64,000 nt of DNA from Haloferax denitrificans ATCC 35960 (GTDB taxonomy: Archaea; Halobacteriota; Halobacteria; Halobacteriales; Haloferacaceae). This document shows positions 16,792 through 24,695 of this stretch, one piece after another (the stretch's first letter is position 1; every line of letters begins with the position of its first letter). The position numbers were made by a program, and so were the translations under genes. Location of the stretch: positions 248,001 to 312,000 of the forward strand of contig NZ_AOLP01000011.1 in NCBI RefSeq assembly GCF_000337795.1, given 5' to 3'. The notes beneath the pieces are model-generated. The model worked only from the letters and a program-made list of their open reading frames with translations. It had not been told where the DNA came from and ran no database searches.

Positions 16792-17877
16792 ATGGTCTCC
16801 CGCAAGCGGCTCGCCGCCGTCGTCGCCCTTCTCCTCGTCGGCGTCGCGCTGAGTCAGTCGTTCGCCGTCGCCACCTCGGCCTCGTCGCTCGAATCGACGT
16901 ACGAGGCCGAGGAAGTGACCGCCGACTCGCCGCCCGGTCTCGTCGCCTCCTACGACCCCGACGTGGTTAACCTCGACAAGACGGTGAACCGGACGCCGCA
17001 ACTCCGAGAGCCGGTCGCCACCGCCGCCCGGACCGGCCGGTACGACGGCGACATCGAACCCGAGGCGTACATGACCCTCTCGGATGTGAACGAAGACGCC
17101 GAGTTCGCGGTCTACGACGGCCGGTACTACCGGTTTTCTCTGAACGTCTCGGGCGACCCGGTCCGCGCGACCATCGAACTCGACCCGACCGACTGGGAGA
17201 CCGTCGCCGCCGCGGCGTCGTCGCCCGCCGCGAACGCCAGCGCCGACGTGCGCGAGGCCATCGACGGCGGCACCGTCACCAACAGCACCTTCGTCGTACC
17301 GGGGCTCTACGAGCGCGGCGGCGCGCACTACCTCGTCCACCCGGCGAACGAGGGCGAGATTCTCGGGAACTTCCTCGCCATCGTCGGCGGGTTCCTGTTC
17401 AACCCCATCGGCTGGGCGTACACCGTCGCCGGCCTCGGCCTCCTCGGCGCGTTCCGGATTCGACGCCGCGCCCGCCCGCTGGACCGCAGAACCGCCTTAC
17501 TGGTCGTCCCCGGTACGGCCGTCGCCATGTGGCTGGCGACGACGCTCACCAACACGGGCTCGCTCGGCATGCGCTACGTCCTCGTTCCCGGCATCGGCGT
17601 CGTGGCCGCCTTCGGCCTGTTCGCCGGCTTCTGCATCCGCCGCGGGTCGTGGAAATCGCTCGTCGGCTGGAGCGTCGCGCTCGCCGTCGTCGTCGTCGCG
17701 GCCGACGCCGTCGCAATCGGCCTCGTCGGCACGATTTTCGGGACGCTCGGGCTCGTCATCGGCTGGTTCGGGAGCCTGTTGCTCGTGCCCTACGGCTACG
17801 CGCTCGCGAGCGATTCGACGGACGAACGTGACGAGGAACCGGGTGCGGTGACGGCCGCGGAGTTGGGTGAGGGGTGA
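16792..17877 (+). CDS. Exported-domain membrane protein, unknown family
   Basis: The 361-residue protein starts with a signal-peptide or membrane-anchor helix (residues 6-28). Residues 30-190 are an exported domain with several N-glycosylation sequons (NRT, NVS, NAS, NST). Then come five or so membrane helices (about 190-340, rich in Gly/Val/Leu) and a short acidic tail. The plan is that of haloarchaeal cell-surface membrane proteins, but I cannot name the family. The TATA candidate at 16761-16768 lies 24-31 bases ahead of the ATG, just after a palindrome. It ends at the edge of the AT-rich islet that follows. Confidence 0.7.
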   Translation: MVSRKRLAAVVALLLVGVALSQSFAVATSASSLESTYEAEEVTADSPPGLVASYDPDVVNLDKTVNRTPQLREPVATAARTGRYDGDIEPEAYMTLSDVNEDAEFAVYDGRYYRFSLNVSGDPVRATIELDPTDWETVAAAASSPAANASADVREAIDGGTVTNSTFVVPGLYERGGAHYLVHPANEGEILGNFLAIVGGFLFNPIGWAYTVAGLGLLGAFRIRRRARPLDRRTALLVVPGTAVAMWLATTLTNTGSLGMRYVLVPGIGVVAAFGLFAGFCIRRGSWKSLVGWSVALAVVVVAADAVAIGLVGTIFGTLGLVIGWFGSLLLVPYGYALASDSTDERDEEPGAVTAAELGEG

Positions 17878-17937
17878 CCTGCTAAAAATCAAGTGGATTG
17901 ACACATCCCGCGAGGCTGATGACCTTTCACCACGGTA
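17878..17937. other. Left edge of the AT-rich islet
   Basis: These 60 bases lie between the membrane protein stop and the integrase remnant. They contain GCTAAAAATC, a drop in GC and no gene. The junction may mark the point where foreign DNA begins; no direct repeat that would mark an attachment site was found. Confidence 0.3.
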
Positions 17938-18147
17938 TGGAACTACGACCTTCGCACCGTTGAGCAAGCGGCCGAGCGTCGCAATCGTCACGACTTGCGA
18001 CGAGTGGCAATCACCCGAATGCGGGACGAAGGCGTGGCGTGGGATACGATTAGTGGACGAATGAATGCGACTGTCCAAATGCTCAAGGACCACTACGAGT
18101 CTCCAACTCACTCTCAGGCGGCAGTCACCGGAAGGAAGAGATATTGA
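17938..18147 (+). pseudogene. C-terminal remnant of a tyrosine recombinase (integrase)
   Basis: One frame from about 17938 to the TGA at 18145-18147 encodes about 69 residues that look like the end of a haloarchaeal phage-type integrase. HDLRRVAITRMRDEG is the box II His-x-x-Arg region and LKDHYE holds the likely catalytic Tyr. A stop (TGA) lies four codons before the fragment in the same frame, and there is no start codon of quality, so the N-terminal two-thirds are gone. It marks an old integration. It lies directly before an AT-rich lipoprotein gene, which was probably brought in with it. Confidence 0.6.
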
Positions 18148-18305
18148 ACATACTCTAGTTTTCTGTCGCCCGACACTCGAATTGACTCACAAGGCGCATA
18201 CGTCGTCTCACAACATTCGTAGCAGGGGGCCGAGGGTTCCTTGCGTCCCGCAGGTTCCCCTCCCGTTTCTGAGGTTACGATTATCAGGAATGATGGACTG
18301 TCCAA
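18114..18305 (-). CDS. Possible small cysteine-rich protein
   Basis: A 63-residue frame with an alternative start runs on the minus strand across the gap before the lipoprotein gene. It contains CYECC and, eight residues later, a further Cys (YAPC), which hints at metal binding, and ends in a hydrophobic YVQYLFLPV. It overlaps the end of the integrase remnant by 34 bases. No family is recognised and the codon use does not decide the matter. It could be noise in AT-richer DNA. I report it because the palindrome at 18313-18332 would then lie in a divergent promoter. Confidence 0.25.
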   Translation of the reverse strand: MDSPSFLIIVTSETGGEPAGRKEPSAPCYECCETTYAPCESIRVSGDRKLEYVQYLFLPVTAA

Positions 18306-18312
18306 AAGGCGT

Positions 18313-18332
18313 AAATCACGGATATGTGATTT
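18313..18332. promoter_or_regulatory. Perfect 20-base palindrome, candidate operator
   Basis: AAATCAC (18313-18319) and GTGATTT (18326-18332) are perfect inverted copies around a 6-base spacer. The outer flank CCAAAA/TTTTGG adds further symmetry. The palindrome ends six bases before the ATG at 18339 and covers the likely TATA and start point of this leaderless gene. A dimeric helix-turn-helix regulator bound here would block transcription. Confidence 0.6.
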
Positions 18333-18338
18333 TGGCGT

Positions 18339-19268
18339 ATGACAGGGATAAGTGGATTCAACCGACGAGAGGTTCTGGCTGGAATATCTGGTTTCGGTTT
18401 AATCGGTCTGGCAGGATGCACTAGTGGAAGTGTCACCGGTGATGTGCAAACGGATACCCCTTCCGCCGAAACGGAGACTCACACAGAGGCATCACCCCAG
18501 GTCGGAAAATATGGACTACCTCATTGTGAATCAGGAAACTATGCCTTCCAGATTTTAGAAATAGAGAAAGGTAATTCCGTTGACTATCCGAATTTCGTAG
18601 CCAAGAATCTGACTACCGACAGGCTTGAGATCTTCTCGGTTAAGGAGGATGGCGACGAATATTTTGTTGAAGTGACATTTGAGCCAAAAGAGACAAAAAC
18701 CGTAGTGATCGAGGGAACCGGGTTCGGCCCTACGTCGGATTTCCGACTGGATGTGAATGGCTTAGATGAGGAGTACGATGGAATGAAATGTGCCACAGGT
18801 TCGCCTTCAGGAAGTGGAGCATCAGAGAGCACCGAGACAACCCAACCAAAGCCAGAATATGAATCTCAATCCTCAGACATTGCACGAAAGTCCTCGATAG
18901 AGTTTGAATATTACTCGAATACGGAACGGTATGATGGTCAAGAATTTCGTACAGGAGGTAAAGATGCGAACGATTTCGTTGTATTGACTATGAGCACACC
19001 AGACTATCTGTTGAGTGAAAATATAGATGCGGAAATTTCGGGAGGAGATGAATGCGATTCTTCAAACCCAACGTTGGGGAAAACATATTGGTATCGGGGA
19101 GGACACGAAGGAGCTAAAGAAGTCAAATCAGGTGATAAACTGTTCGTATATTCATTTTCGTGGCGGAATTCGGATTCAGAATGCACATTAAGCGGTGGTA
19201 AGATTCGTGTTTCTTGGACAGAAGAGTCAGATAACTCAATATTGTTGGGAGAGTTTGAAATCCCCTGA
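18339..19268 (+). CDS. AT-rich Tat lipoprotein, probably transferred
   Basis: The 309-residue protein has a Tat signal (NRREVLAGISGFGLIG) and lipobox LAGC at about residues 23-26, so it is an exported lipid-anchored protein. A Thr/Ser/Glu linker follows, then a first beta-rich domain (residues 50-150), a second low-complexity linker near 155-180, and a second domain (180-309) with two or three cysteines (DECDS, SECTL). No family is recognised. Base and codon use differ sharply from its neighbours: many codons end in A or T. Together with the upstream integrase remnant this points to horizontal transfer. A 20-base palindrome lies over its start. Confidence 0.75.
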   Translation: MTGISGFNRREVLAGISGFGLIGLAGCTSGSVTGDVQTDTPSAETETHTEASPQVGKYGLPHCESGNYAFQILEIEKGNSVDYPNFVAKNLTTDRLEIFSVKEDGDEYFVEVTFEPKETKTVVIEGTGFGPTSDFRLDVNGLDEEYDGMKCATGSPSGSGASESTETTQPKPEYESQSSDIARKSSIEFEYYSNTERYDGQEFRTGGKDANDFVVLTMSTPDYLLSENIDAEISGGDECDSSNPTLGKTYWYRGGHEGAKEVKSGDKLFVYSFSWRNSDSECTLSGGKIRVSWTEESDNSILLGEFEIP

Positions 19269-19274
19269 TTATGT

Positions 19275-19431
19275 TCAACTCAGTCGAGGGCCAGTATCTC
19301 GCTTTCCTCCCAACCAGTCTCGCTTAGCCTTCTCAAGAGCTTCATCGGATAGCTCCTCAAGTGCCTCAGATTCCGTCTCAGAAACGTCTACGGTGAGTTC
19401 ACAGACGTGACTTATCTACCATTAACGTCAT
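19275..19431 (-). pseudogene. Possible frameshifted small ORF
   Basis: On the minus strand a start at 19431 or 19422 gives only MTLMVDKSRL before a stop. A neighbouring frame then carries a plausible acidic helix-rich tail (CELTVDVSETESEALEE, then a DEALEKAKRDW block) to a TGA at 19275-19277. Joined by a one-base shift near 19405, they would make a protein of about 50 residues of halophile composition. It is probably a decayed small gene at the right edge of the islet; a chance frame is possible. Confidence 0.3.
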
Positions 19432-19455
19432 TTTTTGCGTCTTCTACCGCTGGAC

Positions 19456-19785
19456 TTAGTTGTACTCCCGCCACCGATAGCCGCATTCCTGACATTTAAA
19501 GAACCGCGTCGGCGGTTCGTCGGCCGACCCGGTCTGCTTGATGGTGTACCACGCTTTCGTGTGGCCGCAGTCGTCGCAGTGAACGTCCTTCGCGGTCGGT
19601 TTGCCCTCGAACTCAGCGCCCTCTTCGGTCTCGATGAGTTCGTCGTCCGACTGGGCCTCGGTGGAGACGAACTCCGCCGCGAGCTCCTCGTCGCGCTCAG
19701 CGGTCCCCCCGCAGTCGTCGTTCGTGCAGGTCATCGCGCCGTTCTGGCTCACCATCATCGAACCGCACTCGTCGCAGAACTGCAT
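19456..19785 (-). CDS. tfs: Transcription factor S (TFS, RPA12/TFIIS-like)
   Basis: The 109-residue protein has the two zinc ribbons of archaeal TFS. The N-terminal one is FCDECGSMM with CTNDDC; the C-terminal one is HCDDCGHTKAWY with CQECGYRWREYN. Between the last cysteine pairs is the acidic hairpin tip (SADEPPTRFF), whose Asp-Glu enter the RNA polymerase channel and stimulate RNA cleavage by backtracked enzyme. Length and motif order are standard. It closes a minus-strand cluster of small zinc-ribbon genes. Archaeal paralogues can differ in role, but the intact ADE tip indicates an active cleavage factor. Confidence 0.93.
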   Translation of the reverse strand: MQFCDECGSMMVSQNGAMTCTNDDCGGTAERDEELAAEFVSTEAQSDDELIETEEGAEFEGKPTAKDVHCDDCGHTKAWYTIKQTGSADEPPTRFFKCQECGYRWREYN

Positions 19786-19872
19786 ACCCGCCGGTAGCGG
19801 ACCGAGGGCAAAGAAGCTGTCACTCCGTTCTGTCGCGGGGAGAATCAGAGTCGGCCCGCCGCGCCGCCGCCG

Positions 19873-20418
19873 TCAGTCGTCGTCGACCATCGGGCAGTTC
19901 CGCACCCGGAAGTGGTCGCTGTCTTCGAGTTCGACGATGGTCGTCCCCTCGTGGTGGCACGCGAGCTTCGGCGGCTCGCCGAAGTGCTCACAGCGCTGGC
20001 AGAACTCGTTCTTGGGGACGACGTGGTCCGCGACGCCCCCGCTGGCGTCGACCGGGGTGGCCTCGGCTCCGACGCCGACGCCCTCCGCCTCCTCGCTGTC
20101 CCCGCCTTCGACGAGCGAGGTCCACACGTCGTCGCGGTCGAGTTCGCCGACTTCGACCGACTCGAAGAGCTCGGTCACGTCGTCGCGCTGGTCGGTGACG
20201 CGCGAGCGGTTGCGGCGCTCGGCCACGCGCCCCGCGAGGTCCGAAAGCGGGGCCGAATCGGCGTCGCCGTTGCGTCCGCCGCGGCCCGCTTCCGGGGTGT
20301 TCTCGGCGTCGGACGCGCCGTCCGTCGGGTCGTCGCGCTCGGGCCGGTCACCGCGGTCGCCGAAGGTGTATGTGTGGTCTCTCGCCGCGTCGTCCGTGGG
20401 GTCGTTGTCGTCGGTCAT
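19873..20418 (-). CDS. Acidic protein with C-terminal Cys/His cluster
   Basis: The 181-residue protein is highly charged and probably disordered for the first 75 residues, with a short helical section (SDLAGRVAERRNRSR, DDVTELFESV). The C-terminal part (about 140-181) has FCQRCEHFGEPP, ACHHEG and RNCPM, a possible zinc site made from C-x2-C, C-H-H and a last Cys. Its function is unknown. It starts 15 bases after the next gene upstream, so the two form an operon. That neighbour also has a zinc ribbon, and the pair lies between TFS and a KaiC-like ATPase. Confidence 0.72.
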   Translation of the reverse strand: MTDDNDPTDDAARDHTYTFGDRGDRPERDDPTDGASDAENTPEAGRGGRNGDADSAPLSDLAGRVAERRNRSRVTDQRDDVTELFESVEVGELDRDDVWTSLVEGGDSEEAEGVGVGAEATPVDASGGVADHVVPKNEFCQRCEHFGEPPKLACHHEGTTIVELEDSDHFRVRNCPMVDDD

Positions 20419-20433
20419 CGTCTTCGTGGGCTC

Positions 20434-21393
20434 TCAGTCGTCGCCGCGTTCGCTCCCCGCCGCGGCACCGGCACCCCGCTGAGCCGACTCCTCCTCTCGG
20501 GCGGCGGGGGACCGGTCGCGCTCGTCGATGGGGGCGTCGTCCGCGTCCGAACCGGAACCGGCGTCCGAACTGGCGTCGGCGTCCCGCCTGTCGGGAATGG
20601 CCTCGTCGAGTAGGTCTTCGACCTCGTCGGTCGGGGCTGACGAGTCAGCCGCCTCCAGCGCGGGGAGCCGGCCGGTGTGGAGCGTCGCCGTCCCGAAGAA
20701 CCCGGGCGACGACGACAGTTCGCGGAAGGGGGTCCGACACGACGGACAGCGGGGTTCCGCGAGCAGGTCGAGGTGGACGGTCGCGTCGCACTCCTCGCAC
20801 CGCGCTTTCTTCTCGCCGGCCGCGTTCGCCGAACGGAGGAGTTCGGCGAGCGCCGTCCGTTCGAGGTCGGCGGCTTCGAGGTCAGCCGCCCGCCCGCGGA
20901 GGTCCAGAAGCGTCCGCGCGACCGACCGGAGGTTCTCGTCGAGCGTCGCCGTCGTCTCGTCGAGGTAGCTGAGAATCTCCTCGAAGTTCTCGAAGCCGGC
21001 GTCGAGGCGGTCGTCGAGGTCGGCCACGCGGTTGCGAACCGCGTGTACGTCGTCGGCCAGTCGGTCGAGTTCGCCGTCCAACTCGGGGTGCGCGTGGTCG
21101 CGCGGCGCTTTCTCGTCGGTCTCGCGTTTGACCTGGACGACGCGCGTCCGCACGTCGGCTATCTTCTCGTCGAGATCGCCTTCGAGCGCCTCGACGCGAC
21201 CCTCGACCCCGTCGAGTCGGTCGGGAACCGATGCGCTCTCGTCGATTGATTCGCCCGCGTCTATCACGGCGAGCCGGTAGGTCCCGAGGGCCCGCGAGAG
21301 CACTGTCTCCGGGTCGACGTCCTCCTCGTCGGCGCGCGCTTCGACCCACGTGCGGAGGTCGTCTGAGAGCGACAGCCCGTCTTCCCCTTCCAT
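20434..21393 (-). CDS. Coiled-coil protein with central zinc ribbon
   Basis: The 319-residue protein starts with a short helical domain that resembles a ribbon-helix-helix or similar dimer unit (LSLSDDLRTWVEARADEEDV). Residues about 55-190 are long coiled coil (GVEGRVEALEGDLDEKIADV and onward). A four-cysteine zinc ribbon (RCEECDA and RCPSCRT) lies near 195-225. The last 80 residues are acidic and disordered. It may be a scaffold or nucleic-acid-binding protein; I cannot name a family. A minus-strand CTTAAGG at about 21421-21428 lies 28-35 bases before the ATG. It heads a two-gene operon with the Cys/His protein downstream. Confidence 0.72.
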   Translation of the reverse strand: MEGEDGLSLSDDLRTWVEARADEEDVDPETVLSRALGTYRLAVIDAGESIDESASVPDRLDGVEGRVEALEGDLDEKIADVRTRVVQVKRETDEKAPRDHAHPELDGELDRLADDVHAVRNRVADLDDRLDAGFENFEEILSYLDETTATLDENLRSVARTLLDLRGRAADLEAADLERTALAELLRSANAAGEKKARCEECDATVHLDLLAEPRCPSCRTPFRELSSSPGFFGTATLHTGRLPALEAADSSAPTDEVEDLLDEAIPDRRDADASSDAGSGSDADDAPIDERDRSPAAREEESAQRGAGAAAGSERGDD

Positions 21394-21476
21394 CTTCGTG
21401 TCCAGTTTGTCTACGGAGCCTTAAGAACTGTCCCCGAATCGGAGACAGGTCGTCGCACGATTCCGCGTCGGTTCGC

Positions 21477-22313
21477 TCAGCGAATCTTCCGCACGTCGCT
21501 CACGTCGAGGCCGCTTTCGTTGATTTCGGTCTCGAACTGCACGATGTTCTCGCTTTCCAGTCGGGCGAGCACGCCGCGGAACTCCTGGACGACCATCGTC
21601 CGCGCGCGCTTCGACCCGCCGGACTCCCACTCGAAAAGCAGTGTCCCGCCGGTCGCGCCCTTGAGGACGCCGAGTTCGGTCTTCGAGAGCGCCTCGGTGC
21701 TCGCGAGCACGAGGATGAGCCCGCCCCACTGGTAGGAGGCTTTCTCCAGCCCCTTGATGACCATCGCGATGTCCGACCACGTCATCTCGTCGGACTGGCT
21801 CGCCACGAGGTCGGTCAGGGAGTCGATGACGACGAGGTTCCCGGGGGCGTGTTCGCTCAGAGTGCTCCCCAGCGCGCCCAACACGGACTCGCGGTTGTGT
21901 CGGTGGCCGAGGTCCTCCAGCTTCGTCGGCTGGCCGAGGTACCACTCCCGCGGAATCGGGCTGAGCTGGAAGTACTCCGGCGAGAGGTCGTGGAACTCGA
22001 TGTGTTCGACCGCGGACTCGACGACCTCGTCGTCCATGGTGTAGCCCATCTCGCGGCGCAGGTACTCCTCGCCGGCGGTGAACGAGACGTAGTGAATCTC
22101 CGGCGGCGGCGTCGCGGTGTCCGCGAGCGAGCCGTAGTGGAGGTCGAACAGCTCCGCGTCGGCGTGCGAGAGGGCGTTCATCGTCGCGCTCGTGTAGAGG
22201 AACTCCCGAGCGCCCGCGCCGGACTCGCCCGCGAGGAGCACGACGTTCCCCGGGGGTGCGCCGCCGCCGATGATGCTGTCGAGGCGGGGGATGCCGAAGG
22301 GGATTTGAGACAT
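21477..22313 (-). CDS. KaiC/RAD55-like ATPase fold, altered Walker A
   Basis: The 278-residue protein has the layout of haloarchaeal KaiC-like RecA-fold proteins (often called HTR-like). PFGIPRLDSIIGGGAPPGN is followed by GESGAGAREF at 29-38, where a Walker A normally reads GxxGxGKS/T: the lysine is replaced by Ala and Ser/Thr by Arg. The Walker B is intact-looking, VVIDS at 161-165. Loss of the lysine argues against normal ATP hydrolysis, so it may be a signalling or binding version. GCCTAACC (minus strand, near 22337-22344) lies 25-30 bases before the ATG. Relatives sit with taxis or transducer genes, but none is in this window. Confidence 0.78.
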   Translation of the reverse strand: MSQIPFGIPRLDSIIGGGAPPGNVVLLAGESGAGAREFLYTSATMNALSHADAELFDLHYGSLADTATPPPEIHYVSFTAGEEYLRREMGYTMDDEVVESAVEHIEFHDLSPEYFQLSPIPREWYLGQPTKLEDLGHRHNRESVLGALGSTLSEHAPGNLVVIDSLTDLVASQSDEMTWSDIAMVIKGLEKASYQWGGLILVLASTEALSKTELGVLKGATGGTLLFEWESGGSKRARTMVVQEFRGVLARLESENIVQFETEINESGLDVSDVRKIR

Positions 22314-22440
22314 ACCGAAGCCGACTCGGCCGCGTCGGTTAGGCGTTTCGGGGAGCGCGGTGGGCCGTCGCGGTCGCCACCTCCGACTCGCCCCGCGATG
22401 CTCACGTCCGTTCGCTCACACCCGTTCGCTCACGCCCGCT

Positions 22441-23403
22441 TCACTCGACGCGCGCGCCGCGGTTCCGCCCGCGGGCGACCGAGACGGTGCCGTCGATGTC
22501 GGCGTCGGCCAGCGCGGCCCGGCCCGCCTCGACCGCCTCGTCGACGTGGTCGGCGTCGGTGACGCCGTAGACGGTCGGTCCCCACGACGACTGGCCCGCG
22601 CCGTAGACGACGGGCGACTCCGACAGCGACGAGACGAGCGCGCCGACCGGCGGCCGGTAGACGCCGCCCTGCTCGTCGGCGTACCACGTCCCGTTGAGTC
22701 GGCCGACGGACTCGACGGCCTCGCCGAACCGCTCGGCGGACCCCTCGGCGAGCGCCGGGAGGAGCCGCCGGGTGACGATGCCGGCGATGCGGTCGCCGGT
22801 CTGCGCGTCCGCGCGCTCGACGACGGAGCGCATGCTCGACTCCTCGGCCGCGCCGTTGCGGCCGGGGTCGGCGTCGGGGACGACGAGCAGGAACCGCCAG
22901 CGGTCGGGCACCTCGTGTCGGGCGGCGACCGCCGGCACCGACCACGAGCCGTCTTCCGGGCGGTCGGTGGTGAACCGCGCGGTCGGGTGGCCCGCGTCGA
23001 GGACGGCCCCGCCGGCTTCGAACGTGGCGACGCCGACGCCGGAGCGGCCGCCGCGCCCCACCTCCGGGGCGAGTCGGCGCACGTCGGCCTCGCGGTCGGT
23101 GGCGGCCGCGACCGCCCGCAACACCGCGAGCGCGAGCTGTGTCCCGCTCCCGAGGCCGGCGTGTCGCGGCAGGGCGCGCTCGACCGAGACGTCGACGCCC
23201 TCGACGCCGAGGAGTTCGACCGCCTGCTCGGCGTACTCGCGGGCGGCGGGATGCCGACACCGAACGTCGGCCGCGGGCTCGGCGGCGACGACCACCCGCG
23301 GCTCGTCGAGCGCGACGCCCACGCCGCCGTAGAGGCGGTCGCGGGCGAGGCTCAGATTGAGGAAGCCGAAGTGGATGCGCGCGCCGGTCGAGACCCGAAC
23401 CAT
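22441..23403 (-). CDS. Beta-ribofuranosylaminobenzene 5'-phosphate synthase family
   Basis: The 320-residue protein belongs to the GHMP-kinase-fold family that contains beta-RFAP synthase, the first committed enzyme for the methanopterin-type C1 carrier. The start VRVSTGARIHFGFLNLS and the glycine-rich loop HAGLGSGTQLALAV (about 95-108) are the family signatures, with a C-terminal SSWGPTVYGV block. The ATG at 23403 follows a minus-strand CCTTTTGG at about 23428-23435. The enzyme joins PRPP and p-aminobenzoate (or p-hydroxybenzoate), releasing CO2 and pyrophosphate. Haloarchaea use folate-like or modified pterin carriers, so the product here is a good question. Confidence 0.85.
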   Translation of the reverse strand: MVRVSTGARIHFGFLNLSLARDRLYGGVGVALDEPRVVVAAEPAADVRCRHPAAREYAEQAVELLGVEGVDVSVERALPRHAGLGSGTQLALAVLRAVAAATDREADVRRLAPEVGRGGRSGVGVATFEAGGAVLDAGHPTARFTTDRPEDGSWSVPAVAARHEVPDRWRFLLVVPDADPGRNGAAEESSMRSVVERADAQTGDRIAGIVTRRLLPALAEGSAERFGEAVESVGRLNGTWYADEQGGVYRPPVGALVSSLSESPVVYGAGQSSWGPTVYGVTDADHVDEAVEAGRAALADADIDGTVSVARGRNRGARVE

Positions 23404-23557
23404 GTCACCGGCTATCGGCGGGGACGCCAAAAGGGGGTTTCGACCATGGCAACGCGGGCCGGGGTCTCCCGCCGCTGTCGGTCGGTTTCGATTCTCGCCG
23501 CGGGCGGCGACCGGTATCGACTCAGCGCACGCGACGGACGCCCTCGTTGGTCGGCGG

Positions 23558-24274
23558 CTAGCGCGCGGGTGAGACGGCGTCGACGACGGGCAGGACGCCG
23601 AAGCCGGGCGAGCCGCCGGTGGCGAAGCCGATGGCGAACACCGAGTAGGTTCGGCCGCCTTCGAGCGCCGTTCCGGGGAGGTCGAGCACGACCGTCCCGT
23701 CCGACGAGAGGACGACCTGTAGGTCGTACGTCCCGGCGGGGACCGTCTCGTAGTCCGAGACGTCGCCGAACGCCAGTCCCGAAAACAGCGTCGGGCCGCC
23801 CGCGACGACGATGTCGACTTCGGGCGCGTCGGGCGAGAAGTGCGCGACGCGGACGCTGGCCTTGCCGTACGGTGCCGGGCGGTTCGTGTCCGCGGCCACG
23901 GCGGCCGCGATGTCGGCGAGCGCACCCGTCGCCGCGACGGTGTAATCGCGGTTGCGACGGAGCGTGACCTCGGTGTCGATGACGACCGTCGAGGCGTCGC
24001 CCGCGGGCGTGACCTCGACCCGATACGTCCCCGCCGGGACGGCGAAGTAGTCGGAGAGCACGCCGAACGGGACGCCCTGCAGGCCGGGGAAGGGGTCGCC
24101 GTTTACGTACACGTCTACGGGGGGCGCGTCGGGCGAGAAGTGACCGACTCGGAACCGCGCGTCACCCGCGGCGACGCCGCCGGGGCGTGCCGCCGCGGTC
24201 GTCGCGCCGCCTGCGAGCAGGAGACCGGTCGCGCCGAGGCTCTTCAGCATCGTTCGTCGAGAGAAGGACGACAT
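23558..24274 (-). CDS. Tat-exported protein with two DUF4397 domains
   Basis: From ATG 24274 this gives 238 residues with a Tat signal (SRRTMLKSLGATGLLLAGG). Two similar halves follow: each begins with R-V-(G/A)-HFSPDAP-x-V-D and has a later (V/E)-PAGTY motif. This is the DUF4397 beta-sandwich, here duplicated. The ends of both halves fit an extracellular beta domain. It is probably a secreted or cell-surface protein that binds a surface or polymer; the true role is unknown. The longer start (TTG, 24280) is less likely. AT-rich sequence at 24295-24325 supplies the promoter. Confidence 0.85.
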   Translation of the reverse strand: MSSFSRRTMLKSLGATGLLLAGGATTAAARPGGVAAGDARFRVGHFSPDAPPVDVYVNGDPFPGLQGVPFGVLSDYFAVPAGTYRVEVTPAGDASTVVIDTEVTLRRNRDYTVAATGALADIAAAVAADTNRPAPYGKASVRVAHFSPDAPEVDIVVAGGPTLFSGLAFGDVSDYETVPAGTYDLQVVLSSDGTVVLDLPGTALEGGRTYSVFAIGFATGGSPGFGVLPVVDAVSPAR

Positions 24275-24374
24275 CTGCAACTGTCATGAAGGACCGTGAT
24301 GATATCAATATTTGTACAACTAAAACTGTGCAAGAAAGCCTGCGTATCGAGACAGTCAGGAACTCCTGACCGTC

Positions 24375-24695
24375 TCAGACGAGTTCTTCGGCGACCACGT
24401 CGACCGCGAGCAGGTTCGGGTCGATGGCGAGGTCGGCCTGCCCCTTGGCGAACTCCGGAAGGGTGTCGTAGGCGTAGGTCACGACGCGCACGTCGGGGTT
24501 CAGCTCTTTGGCCACCGCGATGGCCGTCGCGTCGTCCATGTCGGTGAGCACGAGCAGGTCGGCGTCCTCGATGCCGGCCTCGCCGAGCGAGTCGGCGGAG
24601 GCGATGCCCGTGACGCGGACGACCGTCGCGCCCTCGTCTTCGAGCGCTTCGCCGAGTCCGTCGGGGTCCGCCCCCGCGACGACTGCCGTCGTCAT
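24375..24695 (-). CDS. DUF7126-like small protein, last gene of the pyrG-guaA operon
   Basis: The 106-residue protein starts at the ATG at 24695, which overlaps the guaA stop (ATGA). It looks like a small Rossmann-type or TrkA-N-like domain: [21 protein letters not shown], then [23 protein letters not shown] and [13 protein letters not shown]. The glycine loop is loose, so nucleotide binding is uncertain. From its pattern I believe it is the haloarchaeal DUF7126 family. Its tight coupling to guaA suggests a role in purine synthesis or a regulatory link. Longer starts upstream are read-through from guaA and are rejected. Confidence 0.75.

Noticed and set aside
17878-18147. Attachment site next to a tRNA for the integrase remnant
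   Set aside because: No tRNA 3' end or flanking direct repeat was found on either side of the islet.
23558-24280. Two DUF4397 halves as a possible gene fusion or frameshift
   Set aside because: One continuous frame with a Tat signal and a short linker; duplication of the domain is normal for the family.
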